Assembly (NCBI RefSeq): GCF_905220975.1
Contig: NZ_CAJNBK010000004.1
Location: 62,001 to 126,000, forward strand
DNA length: 64,000 nucleotides
Reading direction: 5' to 3'
From: Paraburkholderia haematera
GTDB lineage: Bacteria; Pseudomonadota; Gammaproteobacteria; Burkholderiales; Burkholderiaceae
Position 1 is the stretch's first letter, and the number at the start of each line of letters is the position of its first letter. Position numbers and translations under genes: made by a program. Under the pieces are notes generated by a model that was not told where the DNA came from, did not search any database, and saw only the letters and a list, made by a program, of their open reading frames with translations. Below are positions 27,567 to 37,075 of the stretch, in pieces.

Positions 27567-28826
27567 CTACGACGAAGCCGCATGGGCCGCCGCCGACGAC
27601 GGCTCTGCCGCGGACGCAGCAGCGGGTGCGGAGGTGGCAGGCTCCGCGGCGGTGCCGCTGGCCGATGGATTGGCCCCCGCGGGCTTCGGCTTGGCCGCCT
27701 GGATTTTGGCGCCGTCGTTCAGGCGGTCTGTGCCGTCCGTGACCACCTGGTTGCCTTGAGAGAGGCCAGACAGGATGACCGTGTTCTTACCGTCGCTCGG
27801 GCCGAGCTTGACCTTGTGTACCGAGACGGTGTTGTTCGCGTTGACCAGATAGACGAAGTCGCCCGGCGCGCCGGTTTGCACGGCGGGGGTCGGCACCAGC
27901 ACGGCATTCTGCATCGTATCGACCAGCAACTTGACATTGACGAACTCGTTGGGGAACAGCGCTTCGTTTTCGTTGGCGAACGTGGCGCGTAAGGTAACGG
28001 TGCCGGTCGCCGTGGCCATCTGGTTGCTGACTGCGTAGAGCGCTCCTGTGGCAACCTCGCGCGCGTTGTCGCTGGTATAGGCGGTGACCGGCAACGTAGC
28101 GCCGCCATTCACGCGCTGCACGATGGAGGCCAGCGCGTCCTGTGGCACCGTGAATTGCACGGTAGTCGGCTTGACGGTGGTGATGACGACGATCCCCGTC
28201 GACGATGACGCCGTCACGTAGTTACCCGGGTCGACCAGACGCAGGCCGACTTTGCCGGAGACCGGCGCGGTGATGCGGCAATAAGCCAGGTCGAGGTCGA
28301 ACTGGGCGATGTTGGCGAGATCGGACTGGACTGCGGCCTCGTCCTGCTGCACGAGGAATTTCTGATCCTCGAAGGTCTGCTGGGCGATCGACTTGCGCTC
28401 GTTCAACTGCGTGAAGCGGGCAAGATCGGCACGCGCCTGGGCAAGTGATGCGCGGTCTTTCGCGAGTGTTGCCTGAGCCTGCTGCTTGCTGATCTGATAT
28501 TGGCGAGGATCGATCTGGGCGAGGAACTGGCCTTTCTGTACTTCCTCGCCTTCGTGATACCCAACGGCCGTGAGGTAGCCGCTTAGCTGCGGCAGCACGG
28601 TCACGGTGGCAGTCGGGGTGACCGTGCCGAGTTCGCTCAACGTGACCGGCATCGAGCCGAGTGTAGCGCTCGCCACAGTGACGACGATGGGTGCGACGTC
28701 GCGCGAGGGTTTCTTCTGGGTCAACAGGTGAACAACGACAAGCGCGACTAGCGCCAGCACAACAACCGCAAACAGAATGAGCCCGCGTCGGGAGCGCTTG
28801 GGTTGCTTGGACACGGCTTCGCTCAT
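27567..28826 (-). CDS. mdtA: RND efflux membrane-fusion (adaptor) protein, MdtA-like
   Basis: 419-residue periplasmic adaptor anchored by one N-terminal helix (about residues 14-35, GLILFAVVVLALVALVVVHLL). The barrel-sandwich, helical hairpin (KQQAQATLAKDRASLAQARADLARF) and beta-barrel domains follow in order. ATG 28826 has a GGAGA site; the longer frame is intergenic. The C-terminal 45 residues are Ala/Ser/Pro-rich. First gene of the mdtABC-oprM operon. Confidence 0.92.
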   Translation of the reverse strand: MSEAVSKQPKRSRRGLILFAVVVLALVALVVVHLLTQKKPSRDVAPIVVTVASATLGSMPVTLSELGTVTPTATVTVLPQLSGYLTAVGYHEGEEVQKGQFLAQIDPRQYQISKQQAQATLAKDRASLAQARADLARFTQLNERKSIAQQTFEDQKFLVQQDEAAVQSDLANIAQFDLDLAYCRITAPVSGKVGLRLVDPGNYVTASSSTGIVVITTVKPTTVQFTVPQDALASIVQRVNGGATLPVTAYTSDNAREVATGALYAVSNQMATATGTVTLRATFANENEALFPNEFVNVKLLVDTMQNAVLVPTPAVQTGAPGDFVYLVNANNTVSVHKVKLGPSDGKNTVILSGLSQGNQVVTDGTDRLNDGAKIQAAKPKPAGANPSASGTAAEPATSAPAAASAAEPSSAAAHAASS

Positions 28827-29534
28827 AGGTATCTCCGCAAACAGATGCTGCCGTTGATGATCGGGCGGGGCGTCATTTTCTGCTGGGTTTTCGAGAACAT
28901 GCCATGGTTCTCGTGCGTTGTCACAGATCAATGCCCTTCTGGCATAGTGTTAGCTAATCGAAAGCAAGGCGGACTTGCCTTGGTGGAAGCGGGCATGGCA
29001 TCAATGTACCAGGTGCGCGCAAGGCTTGAGTTACCGGCGTAAACATGTCGGGTGTCTTTCGGCCCGCAGCTTGCGCCAACGGACGGTTGAACGTGGGGGC
29101 TTCCTTTGGGCGCGCCCGGTGGCTTTGTCGGCGAGCGGCAATACACGCTGAAAGCCTGGTGAAATTATTCGCTACTTTGACGCCGTCGTAGCTGCCGGTA
29201 TGAGGATGAGGGGCACCTTGATCCACTTAGACCATCGATCGTCAGCGCACTAGCGAACTGAGATTTACGCCGTCAGCGGGCCGGGCGCGATGACGGTGGG
29301 CCGCCAGGACATGCACTTTCACAAGATGGGTAGGAAGATGGGTGCGCGGGTAGGAGGGGACCATGTCACGACGACAGTAGCATCGGCTCAACGCGTTGCG
29401 CGTCGCAAAGGAGGTGGCCCCGGGCCATTGCGCCGACGGGAGGCTCTACGTCGAGCCGACGAAGCTGACGGCCTTTACGCCAGTATGCGCGGGCAATGAC
29501 AGCATGCGTATCAAACAATTACAAAATTTACTAT
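28827..29534. other. Non-coding stretch upstream of the efflux operon
   Basis: About 700 bp to the first palindrome, continuing to 29783. Several open frames exist but none has a ribosome site, a recognisable product or consistent codon use. It must hold the mdtABC promoter near 28830-28950. The rest may be decayed coding sequence; I cannot name a parent gene. Confidence 0.4.
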
Positions 29535-29555
29535 AAAAGCCGTCTGGACGGTTTT
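29535..29555. promoter_or_regulatory. Palindromic operator candidate 1 (CCGTCTGGACGG type)
   Basis: Near-perfect inverted repeat with arms AAAAgCCGTC and GACGGtTTT around a TG centre. It is followed by an AT-rich promoter-like stretch upstream of the exported-protein pair at 29784. The same element recurs at 32857-32874 (AAACCGCCTGGACGGTTT). The TetR gene between them is the likely binder (inference). Confidence 0.6.
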
Positions 29556-29783
29556 ATACTCTCGGCGAGAGGTACCCGTGCGCGATGGGGTTTCGGATCA
29601 ACCTCGCTTCCTACCCTTGGCGTTGGCGGAGCTTACCTCGAACTACTGTGTGCACGATGCTGAGCTTGGTCCAGTGGTGGGCTTTGTGCACTGTATTACC
29701 TCGCGTTCGAATTCGAACTGCGGTCCCGGGCTCAATATGTCCCGACGGTTGTTCATCAATTATTGTTGGAAAAGGAGTTCCTG

Positions 29784-30239
29784 ATGCGTTTTTATTTCGG
29801 CCTTCGTCTTACCAGTTTCGCCGTAGCCGCGGGGATTGCATGTCATGTCCATGCAGAGAGTTTTACCTCGTCTGCCTCAAGCGCGGGTTCGGCATCGAGT
29901 GGCAGTGTTTCGGATTCGTTGCACGGATCGAGCAACAGCTCGAAAGATGACAAGACTGCGGAAGGTGACTATCGTATCGTCGACGTTGCCGAAGCGACAG
30001 GGCGTACCGATCACCTCACGGTGACGATGGTGTCCGATCACACGCAGCAACGCATTGCGCTCGATCTGCCGGCGAAGGTGTTTGCACAGCAAGGCCTTGG
30101 TCGAGGCGATCTCGTGCATACGCAGCATCGGCCGTACGGTTACGAATTCGCGCGCGCAGATACGCGCGAAGCGTTTTATCTTGTGCTGGCCGACGACTGG
30201 CACGATGAGCTTGCACCGCATGCCGTGAGAAGTATGTGA
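29784..30239 (+). CDS. Exported small protein, first of a coupled pair
   Basis: 151 residues with a clear signal peptide (MRFYFGLRLTSFAVAAGIACHVHA) and then a Ser/Gly-rich, presumably disordered segment (about residues 26-50). After that comes a compact domain starting GDYRIVDVAEATGR. AAAGGAG lies at the right distance before ATG 29784. The gene ends ATGTGA and the next gene's GTG overlaps its stop, so the two products are made in step. I recognise the pair as conserved in beta- and gammaproteobacteria but know no function. Downstream of operator candidate 1. Confidence 0.75.
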   Translation: MRFYFGLRLTSFAVAAGIACHVHAESFTSSASSAGSASSGSVSDSLHGSSNSSKDDKTAEGDYRIVDVAEATGRTDHLTVTMVSDHTQQRIALDLPAKVFAQQGLGRGDLVHTQHRPYGYEFARADTREAFYLVLADDWHDELAPHAVRSM

Positions 30240-31165
30240 ACCTGCGCCGCTTGTTGATCTCGGTACTCGCGATTGCGATCGTTGGTCCGGCTCATGTGTC
30301 GATGGCAGTGGCGGCCCAGCCCGCCTTGTCGACGGCATCGAATTTTTGCGGCCGCTCGCAGCCATTCACGGCAGCGCAGCAGGATAAATTGTTGCGGTTT
30401 GCGGCAGTCGTTCGTCAGGAAGTTGCGGCGACGGACAGCGGAGCAGTGCTGATTAGCCGTTCGGGCCTTAATCTGTCGCGTTTTGGTATTCGCTATTCTC
30501 ACGCTGCCGTTGCCTTGCGCAAAGAATCCGGCACATGGATGGTCCGTCAGCTCTACTACGATTGTGACGAGGGACGCCCCCGTCTCTATGACCAGGGCCT
30601 CGCTGGATTCGTGATGGGTATTGATGATGTATCGCATGGCTATATCTCGATCGTGCAGCTGCCCGTAGGTGCAGGTGATGCGCTACGGAATACCGCGCTC
30701 GATACATCACGCGCACTACAGCTTCTGGCGGCGACCTACAGTGCCAATGCCTATCCATTCAGCGTTCGTTATCAGAATTGCAATCAGTGGGTTGCAGAAC
30801 TGCTTGCATTGTCATGGGGCAATATTGATGGAGGCAGAGAGCTGCGCGAGCGAGCACAGAATTGGCTGCGGGAGGCCAAATACACCCCCCAGCCGGTCGA
30901 TGTTGATTCGCATTTGCTGATGTTCGCGGCTACGTTCGTGCCACACGTTCATCTCGACGATCATCCGCAGGAAGACATCTTTGCAATGCAGCTGAAAGTC
31001 AGTCTTCCATCAACAGTCGAGACGTTCGTTCGAGACCGGCAACCTGATAGTGAGCGAATTGAGATCTGCTATGCCGATAAGCGAATCGTCGTGCACCGAG
31101 GATGGACTCCAATCGCTGATGGGTGTGAGCCCGCCGAAGAAGATCGCGTTGTGTCGCTGGATTAG
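30236..31165 (+). CDS. DUF2145 family exported protein
   Basis: 309 residues, signal peptide (MNLRRLLISVLAIAIVGPAHV), then the DUF2145 domain: NFCGRSQPFTAAQQDKLLRF, RYSHAAVALR and YQNCNQWVAELL. The conserved His of RYSHA and the Cys/Asn of NCNQWVAE are spaced as a His/Cys pair might be in an NlpC/P60-like papain-fold hydrolase, but this is my inference. GTG start at 30236 overlaps the previous stop. Probably periplasmic, acting with the protein encoded just upstream. Confidence 0.75.
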   Translation: MNLRRLLISVLAIAIVGPAHVSMAVAAQPALSTASNFCGRSQPFTAAQQDKLLRFAAVVRQEVAATDSGAVLISRSGLNLSRFGIRYSHAAVALRKESGTWMVRQLYYDCDEGRPRLYDQGLAGFVMGIDDVSHGYISIVQLPVGAGDALRNTALDTSRALQLLAATYSANAYPFSVRYQNCNQWVAELLALSWGNIDGGRELRERAQNWLREAKYTPQPVDVDSHLLMFAATFVPHVHLDDHPQEDIFAMQLKVSLPSTVETFVRDRQPDSERIEICYADKRIVVHRGWTPIADGCEPAEEDRVVSLD

Positions 31166-31563
<398 letters not shown>

Positions 31564-32154
31564 CTACGCCGCAGTCTTTTCAGACTCGGAAGGACGGTCA
31601 GATGTCCATCGATCTTCGTCGAGTAACAACTTAAATAGCCGCTCTCGTTGTCTGTCTGAAACTGGAGAAAGCCCCAGGAGTGTGGTGTAAGCCAAACCTC
31701 GTGCTGCGATCAGACGTAAGAGCGCCATGTCTGGATCCTCGGCCTCGCTCCGTATCTTCCGTGTCTGCGCAGCGTCTTCATCGCGAATTTCACTGAGCAA
31801 AGTTGGATCTTCCACAAGGGTGGCTAGAATCGCCCTCGCCACGGAGTGTGGTTGATTAATTGATTCCCGGGTTACCGCAATCTGACACGAAAGCGTTGGT
31901 TCACGAAGAGAATCGCCCTTAGTGGCCAGGAAATTATCGGCGAACGACCTGTAATGATCTTGCTGGTAGGCAAGTAGCGCCTTGAGGATATCGCCCTTCG
32001 TACGGAATTGATGTAGTAGCCCGCCTTTACTGATCCCGCTTTCGCGAGACAGCGCGTCGAAGGTAAGTCCGCCTGGACCATCCCTCGTCAGGATTACGAA
32101 TGCCGCCTTGATAGCGGTGTTTCGGGATCGCTCCGAACGGGTAGGATTGTCCAT
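31564..32154 (-). CDS. TetR-family regulator
   Basis: 196-residue TetR protein. The HTH is typical (GLTFDALSRESGISKGGLLHQFRTKGDIL); the C-terminal domain is of the TetR_C_37/6 sort found next to efflux and envelope genes. Start ATG at 32154. Two copies of one palindrome, at 29535-29555 and 32857-32874, flank this gene's region and are the best guess for its operators. If so, it would control the exported pair at 29784 and the lipoprotein gene at 32701. Confidence 0.85.
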   Translation of the reverse strand: MDNPTRSERSRNTAIKAAFVILTRDGPGGLTFDALSRESGISKGGLLHQFRTKGDILKALLAYQQDHYRSFADNFLATKGDSLREPTLSCQIAVTRESINQPHSVARAILATLVEDPTLLSEIRDEDAAQTRKIRSEAEDPDMALLRLIAARGLAYTTLLGLSPVSDRQRERLFKLLLDEDRWTSDRPSESEKTAA

Positions 32155-32320
32155 GTCTTCCTATGAAATGTGAGGGCCATCCGCACGAACCGTAGTCCGG
32201 CTAACATCCGTGCAAAAAAACCGCGAGATCAATAAATCTCGCCCTTGCGAGACCTGCCATTCTATCAAGAGTTCACCGACTTTCACCTTCGGGCTAAACC
32301 ACCTTCCCGCACTAATGTGC

Positions 32321-32701
32321 TTACGGCTGCCGATGTATCACCGGACCGAGCCGCGAGGAAACTGTGTTCGAGCTATTCAGTATGCCGTCCGGTCCGAACT
32401 GGAAGCTGATAGCGGAGCTACGGACGTTAGTCTCACCGACAAGCGGAGCGACGGCCGGCAACCACGTTGCCGTGAGCGACTTTGATTCCGAGAACGCATA
32501 GACAAGAAAGTTCGATCCATCTGGCAATCTGGACGTCGACGATGGCGTGCCCAGTCTGGCAAGCACCTGCTGCTGCGTGGTCACCCCGGGGTTGAAGTCG
32601 GATATATCCTCGGGTTTAATCACCTCCTCTGTCGAGACGCAGCCGACCAGAAAGCACACATAAACGGCCGACAGAATCATCGTGGGTCGCAAGCCTTTCA
32701 T
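32321..32701 (-). CDS. Small lipoprotein with BamE/SmpA-like fold
   Basis: 126 residues. Lipoprotein signal MKGLRPTMILSAVYVCFLVGC with the lipid-attachment Cys21; the segment after it (FNPGVTTQQQVLARLGTPSS) is the start of the SmpA/OmlA (BamE-like) alpha-beta domain, followed by a strand-rich half with YAF and FQF. Likely outer-membrane or periplasmic-face lipoprotein. ATG 32701; operator candidate 2 lies 156 bp upstream. Monocistronic as far as I see. Confidence 0.75.
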   Translation of the reverse strand: MKGLRPTMILSAVYVCFLVGCVSTEEVIKPEDISDFNPGVTTQQQVLARLGTPSSTSRLPDGSNFLVYAFSESKSLTATWLPAVAPLVGETNVRSSAISFQFGPDGILNSSNTVSSRLGPVIHRQP

Positions 32702-33285
32702 ACCATACGTCCTTCGTTAAGAATTTGGGTTAGCTTGATGTACACCAAAGGGCTTGGGAGTGCGGCGGTCGATGAGTCGCCACAGTCGACGCGTGCCTGG
32801 TTGCATCACGGAGCAGCCAGTCATATTCAAGAATGCAGAATTGATGCTATCATAACAAACCGCCTGGACGGTTTTATTTGTGGCTTATAGCCACGGAACC
32901 GTTTTCTGGATACGCGAACGTCCGAGTCTTGATGGCATCCGCATTGCGTGCGGCGCTACCTGATGAAGCTGCACGCTTTTCGTACGCCGAAATTGAATCG
33001 GATCGCGTGAAATTGTCGACCGGCTCGCGGTAGCAACGCTCGGGCGGGATCTGGATAGTCTTCGAGCAGAGGTTATGTTCGAGCAGGAAGCACCTCTGGA
33101 TGCTTTGGAATCTGAATAAATCGAGTTGCTTCGGCTCGAATCTTCGGTGCCGCTTTGTGTCGTGCTTTGCAAGTGAAACGGATTTGTATGCTTACACGAA
33201 TCGTGACACGATGGTTTTTTGACCCGGCGTGATTCTGAGCGATTCGCGGCAGTACGGGTACGTCGCTCATGTGTCGACACTATCT
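32702..33285. other. 584-bp stretch containing operator candidate 2
   Basis: Holds the palindrome at 32857-32874. The part from 32900 to 33150 has protein-like fragments in more than one forward frame broken by stops (for example DEAARFSYAEIESDRVKL), suggesting a decayed gene that I cannot name. Confidence 0.35.
32857..32874. promoter_or_regulatory. Palindromic operator candidate 2 (AAACCGCCTGGACGGTTT)
   Basis: Arms AAACCG and CGGTTT are perfect; the centre CCTGGA matches the first site at 29535-29555 (CGTCTGGACGG) in all but one base. Lies between the lipoprotein gene and the substrate-binding-protein gene. Confidence 0.6.
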
Positions 33286-34158
33286 ATGCATCGCAGGCGT
33301 TTTGTATTGGCAGCACTGAGTGCGGCAGGTGTGACGCTTCGCGCGCATGCAGCTCCGGCAGACCGATTCGAAATCGTTTATCCCCATTACCGGCCCGAAG
33401 ATCGGGCGCGAGCGGCCTTCCCGCTGGCGGTACTCGACCTCGCAATGAAAGCCGCGGGAGCCGAGTATGTGGCGCGGCAGGCTGACGTCCTGATGGAGCG
33501 TGGCCGTGCGCTGGCGGAACTGGCTGGCTCAGGCCGTGCCATCAATCTGCTTTGGACGAGCATGGGCGCGGAGGCGGAACGAGGCTTGAACGTAGTACGG
33601 ATTCCGATCAATCGCGGGCTGATCGGGTATCGGGTTTTTGTCATACGAAAAGATCGTCAAGCCGATTTCGACAAGGTGCAGAGCCTGTCCGATCTGAAGG
33701 CATTGACAGGGGGGCAGGGGCTCGGCTGGATCGACACAGACATCATGAGAGCAGCCGATCTGACCATCGAGACGGTTCCCTATGAAACGGTGTTCGATAT
33801 GGTTCAGGGTGGCCGGCTCGACTATTTTCCGCGCGGTGTGGTTGAAGCGTTCGCGGAACTGGACGAGCCGCGAGATCGGGAGCGGAATCTGGTCGTTGAG
33901 AAGCGCTTGCTGCTGAAATACCGGTCGGACTTCATTTTCTACGTCTCCGCAGGGCACGAAAGCCTGGCTCAGACCATCGATCGAGGGCTCGTCAAGGCGT
34001 ATCTCGACGGATCGTATATGCGGCTGTTCAACGTCCATCCCTACATTCAAGACGCACTGACCCGGGCCGACCTCGCGAATCGCAAGATGTTCGTGCTCGA
34101 CAATCCATACCTTTCCGAGGGGGATCGCCGGATCCCGGACAAGTACTGGATGAGCTAG
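33286..34158 (+). CDS. Periplasmic solute-binding-like protein, copy A
   Basis: 290 residues: signal MHRRRFVLAALSAAGVTLRAHA with three arginines before Phe, compatible with Tat export, then a type 2 periplasmic binding fold (SBP_bac_3-like: GLIGYRVFVIRKDRQ, DLKALTGGQGLGWIDTDI, DYFPRGVVEAFAEL). No ABC permease or ATPase is nearby, so it is not obviously a transporter subunit. A paralogue of the same length lies at 40130. ATG 33286 is preferred; the preceding frame has no ribosome site, and the same start region is repeated in copy B. It may feed ligand information to the adjacent sensor kinase (inference). Confidence 0.8.
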   Translation: MHRRRFVLAALSAAGVTLRAHAAPADRFEIVYPHYRPEDRARAAFPLAVLDLAMKAAGAEYVARQADVLMERGRALAELAGSGRAINLLWTSMGAEAERGLNVVRIPINRGLIGYRVFVIRKDRQADFDKVQSLSDLKALTGGQGLGWIDTDIMRAADLTIETVPYETVFDMVQGGRLDYFPRGVVEAFAELDEPRDRERNLVVEKRLLLKYRSDFIFYVSAGHESLAQTIDRGLVKAYLDGSYMRLFNVHPYIQDALTRADLANRKMFVLDNPYLSEGDRRIPDKYWMS

Positions 34159-34368
34159 TGCCGTGCGCGCCCAGCCGGTCGCGCAAGCCGTGGTGACGGT
34201 TGGCCTGTCTGAACCGGCTAAACGGGGCGACTACCCGGCGCCGGCATTCAGGATTTCCTGACGGCATATTCAGCAGACCGGAAGTGCATTTTTCCGCGCT
34301 TCCTGACTGCGTAGCGCTGCCGACCTCCCTAGGATGGTTTTATCGCCGTCTTTACCCTTGGGCCTGTC

Positions 34369-34710
34369 ATGAGCCGTCATCCAGAGAACCACGAACACGC
34401 GTTTGAACGCCTGAACACCGCGTGTCAGCGTCTGTTCGAGACGTGGTGTGAAAGCAGAAGCGTCATACCGCTCGGCTATCTGCTGCACTGCTGGCCGTTG
34501 CCGGATAAGGGGCACGCGTCCGTGAAACGGTTGGCGGACGGATTGCGCGAACTGGGCAGGACGGATCCCGGCGCGCTCAGCGGGCGCATCTGGCCAATCC
34601 TCTGCGAGCTGGCTTCATGCATCGACGAGATTGTGCTGTATCCGCGGATCTATTTGCGCAAGGTGGTAGACGATGCGCCGCCGGTGGCGCGGGCTGCATA
34701 CGTGATGTAA
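34369..34710 (+). CDS. Small protein of an unnamed family (WCESRSV), copy A
   Basis: 113 residues, mostly helical, no signal or membrane segment. Its core (RLFETWCESRSVIPLGYLLH, then CWPL, then RLADGLRELGR) is shared with the protein at 41970-42278. I know no function for the family. It lies between binding-protein copy A and the hybrid kinase, same strand, 199 bp before the kinase. Its codon use looks normal for the genome. Confidence 0.65.
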   Translation: MSRHPENHEHAFERLNTACQRLFETWCESRSVIPLGYLLHCWPLPDKGHASVKRLADGLRELGRTDPGALSGRIWPILCELASCIDEIVLYPRIYLRKVVDDAPPVARAAYVM

Positions 34711-34909
34711 GCGTTCTTTAGAAGAGTCGGGGTACGTTTCACGCAACGTGAGCGCCGGCCGGGCCCAGGAAAAACCCGAACGACCAGGGGAACGGGCAGG
34801 CAAACGGCAAATCGCCACCCCGCCGATACGGCGGCGGACGTGTCAGTATCCCGCTGCGGCAACGAGTGCAGAATAGACGAAACGAAAACCGTAGCACTCG
34901 CGGGGATGT

Positions 34910-37075
34910 ATGAAGCACAACCTGTTCGATGCATGGTGGAGTTCGATCAACGGCTTCCGGAGTAGCCTTGTATTGCGGCTGCTCGTTACCGTATTGCTCG
35001 TCAGTTGCGTGGTCACGGTGTTGTTGACCGGACTGCAGCTTTACCGCGACTACTACCGCGGGGTGGAGCAGATCGAAACTCGCCTTGCGGACATTGATCG
35101 CAGCAATCGCGACAGCCTCGCCGAAGCGCTCTGGCGCCTCGACCATGCCCAGTTGCAACTGGAGTTGAACGGCATTCTGCGTCTCGCCGACATCCGGGCC
35201 GTGGAAATTCGCGAGCCGGGGACCAACGGGCAATCTGCCTACCTGAGCGCCGGTCAGCGCTCGGCCGGCCCGGTCGTCGCCCGCGCGTTTCCGCTGGTCT
35301 ACAAAGTCCAGGGCAAAGAGCGGGAGATCGGCGAACTCTACGTCGAAGCGACACTTCTCGATCTTTACCATGATCTGATGCGAACCGCCGCGATGATCCT
35401 GGTTACACAGGCCGCCAATACCTTCCTCATCTCGCTGTTCATCGTCTACATCCTGTCCCGTCTGGTGATGCGGCACGTTGCGGCCATTGCACGCACGGTG
35501 GAAAACTACGATTTCCGTGAAACGCCCCAGCCATTCCGTTTGCAGAGGCGCAAACAAAGCGAGCCGGATGAGCTCGACCGTATGGCGGCCGCATTCAATG
35601 CCATGGGCGAACGCCTGTACTGCGCGTATCGCGACGAACAGGATGCGGCTGCTGAACGGGAAGCGCGCAATCTGGCCGAAGCGGCCAACCGGGCCAAAGG
35701 TGAATTCCTCGCGAATATGAGTCATGAACTACGGACACCGCTGAACGGCATTCTCGGCTATGCGCAGATCCTGGCGCGCGATGTCATGCTGAGCCAGCGG
35801 CAACGCGAACGCGTTGAGGCGATCCGCAATAGCGGCGAACACCTCCTGACGTTGATCGAAGACACGCTCGATTTCGCGAGAATCGAAGCGGGCAAGCTGC
35901 GTGTCGAAATCTGCGACGTGCCCTTGGCGGGCTTTGTCGATGTCATTCGGGAAATCATTGGCGTGAAGGCGGAGCAAAAGCGTCTCGGCTTCATCTGCGA
36001 AATCGCTGGGGATGCGCCTGCCGGCGTGCGCGCCGATGAGCGACGGTTGCGGCAGGTGGTGCTCAACCTGCTTGCAAACGCCGTGAAGTTTACCGATTCT
36101 GGTTGCGTCAGCCTGCATATTTCGAGTTCTGAGTCGAACCGTGTCCGCTTCGAAGTGCGTGATACCGGGATCGGCATCGGTCCCAACCAGCTCAATGCGA
36201 TCTTCGAACCATTCGAGCAGCTTGGCGCGGCCGACCGGCGTGCGGGCGGGGCCGGCCTGGGTCTCGCCATCAGCCGGGAATTCGTGAGTGCGATGGGCGG
36301 CAAGATCGAGGTCGAAAGCCATACCGGGCAGGGCAGTACTTTCCGGTTCGAACTGCCGGCGGCGAGCGTGTTGCCCACGTCGCGCACGACAGCCGCCGCC
36401 GCACCGGCTCCGGATACGGTGATGGGCTATGAGGGGCCGCGCAGGAAGGTGCTGGTTGTCGATGACGTCGCGGTCAATCGCGCGATTGTGGTGGATCTTC
36501 TGAGTCGTCTTGGCTTTGACACTGTCGAAGCGGAAAACGGTCTCGAGGGGTTCGAGAAGGCGCAGCGCGAACACCCGGCACTCATTCTCACGGACATCGT
36601 GATGCCCGAAATGAACGGACTCGAGCTGACCCGCAAGCTGCGCCAATTGCAGGCGTTCGCGCACGTCCCGATCATTGCCATGTCGGCCAGTCCTTCCGGA
36701 ACCAACAGGGCGATGAGCATAGACGCCGGTGTGAACGCATTCCTCTCCAAACCGGTCGACCTCGAATCACTGCTGACCCAGATCGCCACTTTGCTCGGAT
36801 TGACGTGGATTCATGCGTCGCCGCCAGCGTCCACGCGCCTCACTACGTCTGAGATAAGTCTTGCGGCGGTGCCTCAGCAACAGATGGAAGAACTGCATCA
36901 CCTTGCGCGTCTCGGTGACATGCAAGAAATCATTGTCTGGGCCGAGACCATGGCGGCGCGGGATCCGCGTTATCAGTCATTCACGGCGCAGCTGTGCGCG
37001 CTCGCCCGGGACTATCAGTCGAAGGCCGTACTTCAGTTCGTCGAACGACACTTGAATGTCGAGTCCAAGCCATGA
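34910..37075 (+). CDS. Membrane hybrid histidine kinase (sensor-HAMP-HisKA-HATPase-REC)
   Basis: 721 residues. TM1 about 20-42, periplasmic sensor about 43-155 (contains ALWRLDHAQLQLELNGIL), TM2 about 160-184, HAMP, then HisKA with phospho-acceptor His272 (ANMSHELRTPLNG). The HATPase has NLLANAVKFT, DTGIGIG and GAGLGLAIS; a receiver domain (VLVVDD, phospho-acceptor Asp562 in LTDIVMPEMNG) and an 80-residue helical tail follow. No Hpt domain is visible, so phosphate must pass to an outside partner. The stop overlaps the ATG of the next kinase (ATGA), indicating one operon of three signalling genes. Confidence 0.92.
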   Translation: MKHNLFDAWWSSINGFRSSLVLRLLVTVLLVSCVVTVLLTGLQLYRDYYRGVEQIETRLADIDRSNRDSLAEALWRLDHAQLQLELNGILRLADIRAVEIREPGTNGQSAYLSAGQRSAGPVVARAFPLVYKVQGKEREIGELYVEATLLDLYHDLMRTAAMILVTQAANTFLISLFIVYILSRLVMRHVAAIARTVENYDFRETPQPFRLQRRKQSEPDELDRMAAAFNAMGERLYCAYRDEQDAAAEREARNLAEAANRAKGEFLANMSHELRTPLNGILGYAQILARDVMLSQRQRERVEAIRNSGEHLLTLIEDTLDFARIEAGKLRVEICDVPLAGFVDVIREIIGVKAEQKRLGFICEIAGDAPAGVRADERRLRQVVLNLLANAVKFTDSGCVSLHISSSESNRVRFEVRDTGIGIGPNQLNAIFEPFEQLGAADRRAGGAGLGLAISREFVSAMGGKIEVESHTGQGSTFRFELPAASVLPTSRTTAAAAPAPDTVMGYEGPRRKVLVVDDVAVNRAIVVDLLSRLGFDTVEAENGLEGFEKAQREHPALILTDIVMPEMNGLELTRKLRQLQAFAHVPIIAMSASPSGTNRAMSIDAGVNAFLSKPVDLESLLTQIATLLGLTWIHASPPASTRLTTSEISLAAVPQQQMEELHHLARLGDMQEIIVWAETMAARDPRYQSFTAQLCALARDYQSKAVLQFVERHLNVESKP

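Noticed and set aside
29290..29784. Frames at 29290-29499 and 29578-29784
   Set aside because: No ribosome site, no family, and the second lies between the operator candidate and the true start of the exported protein gene.
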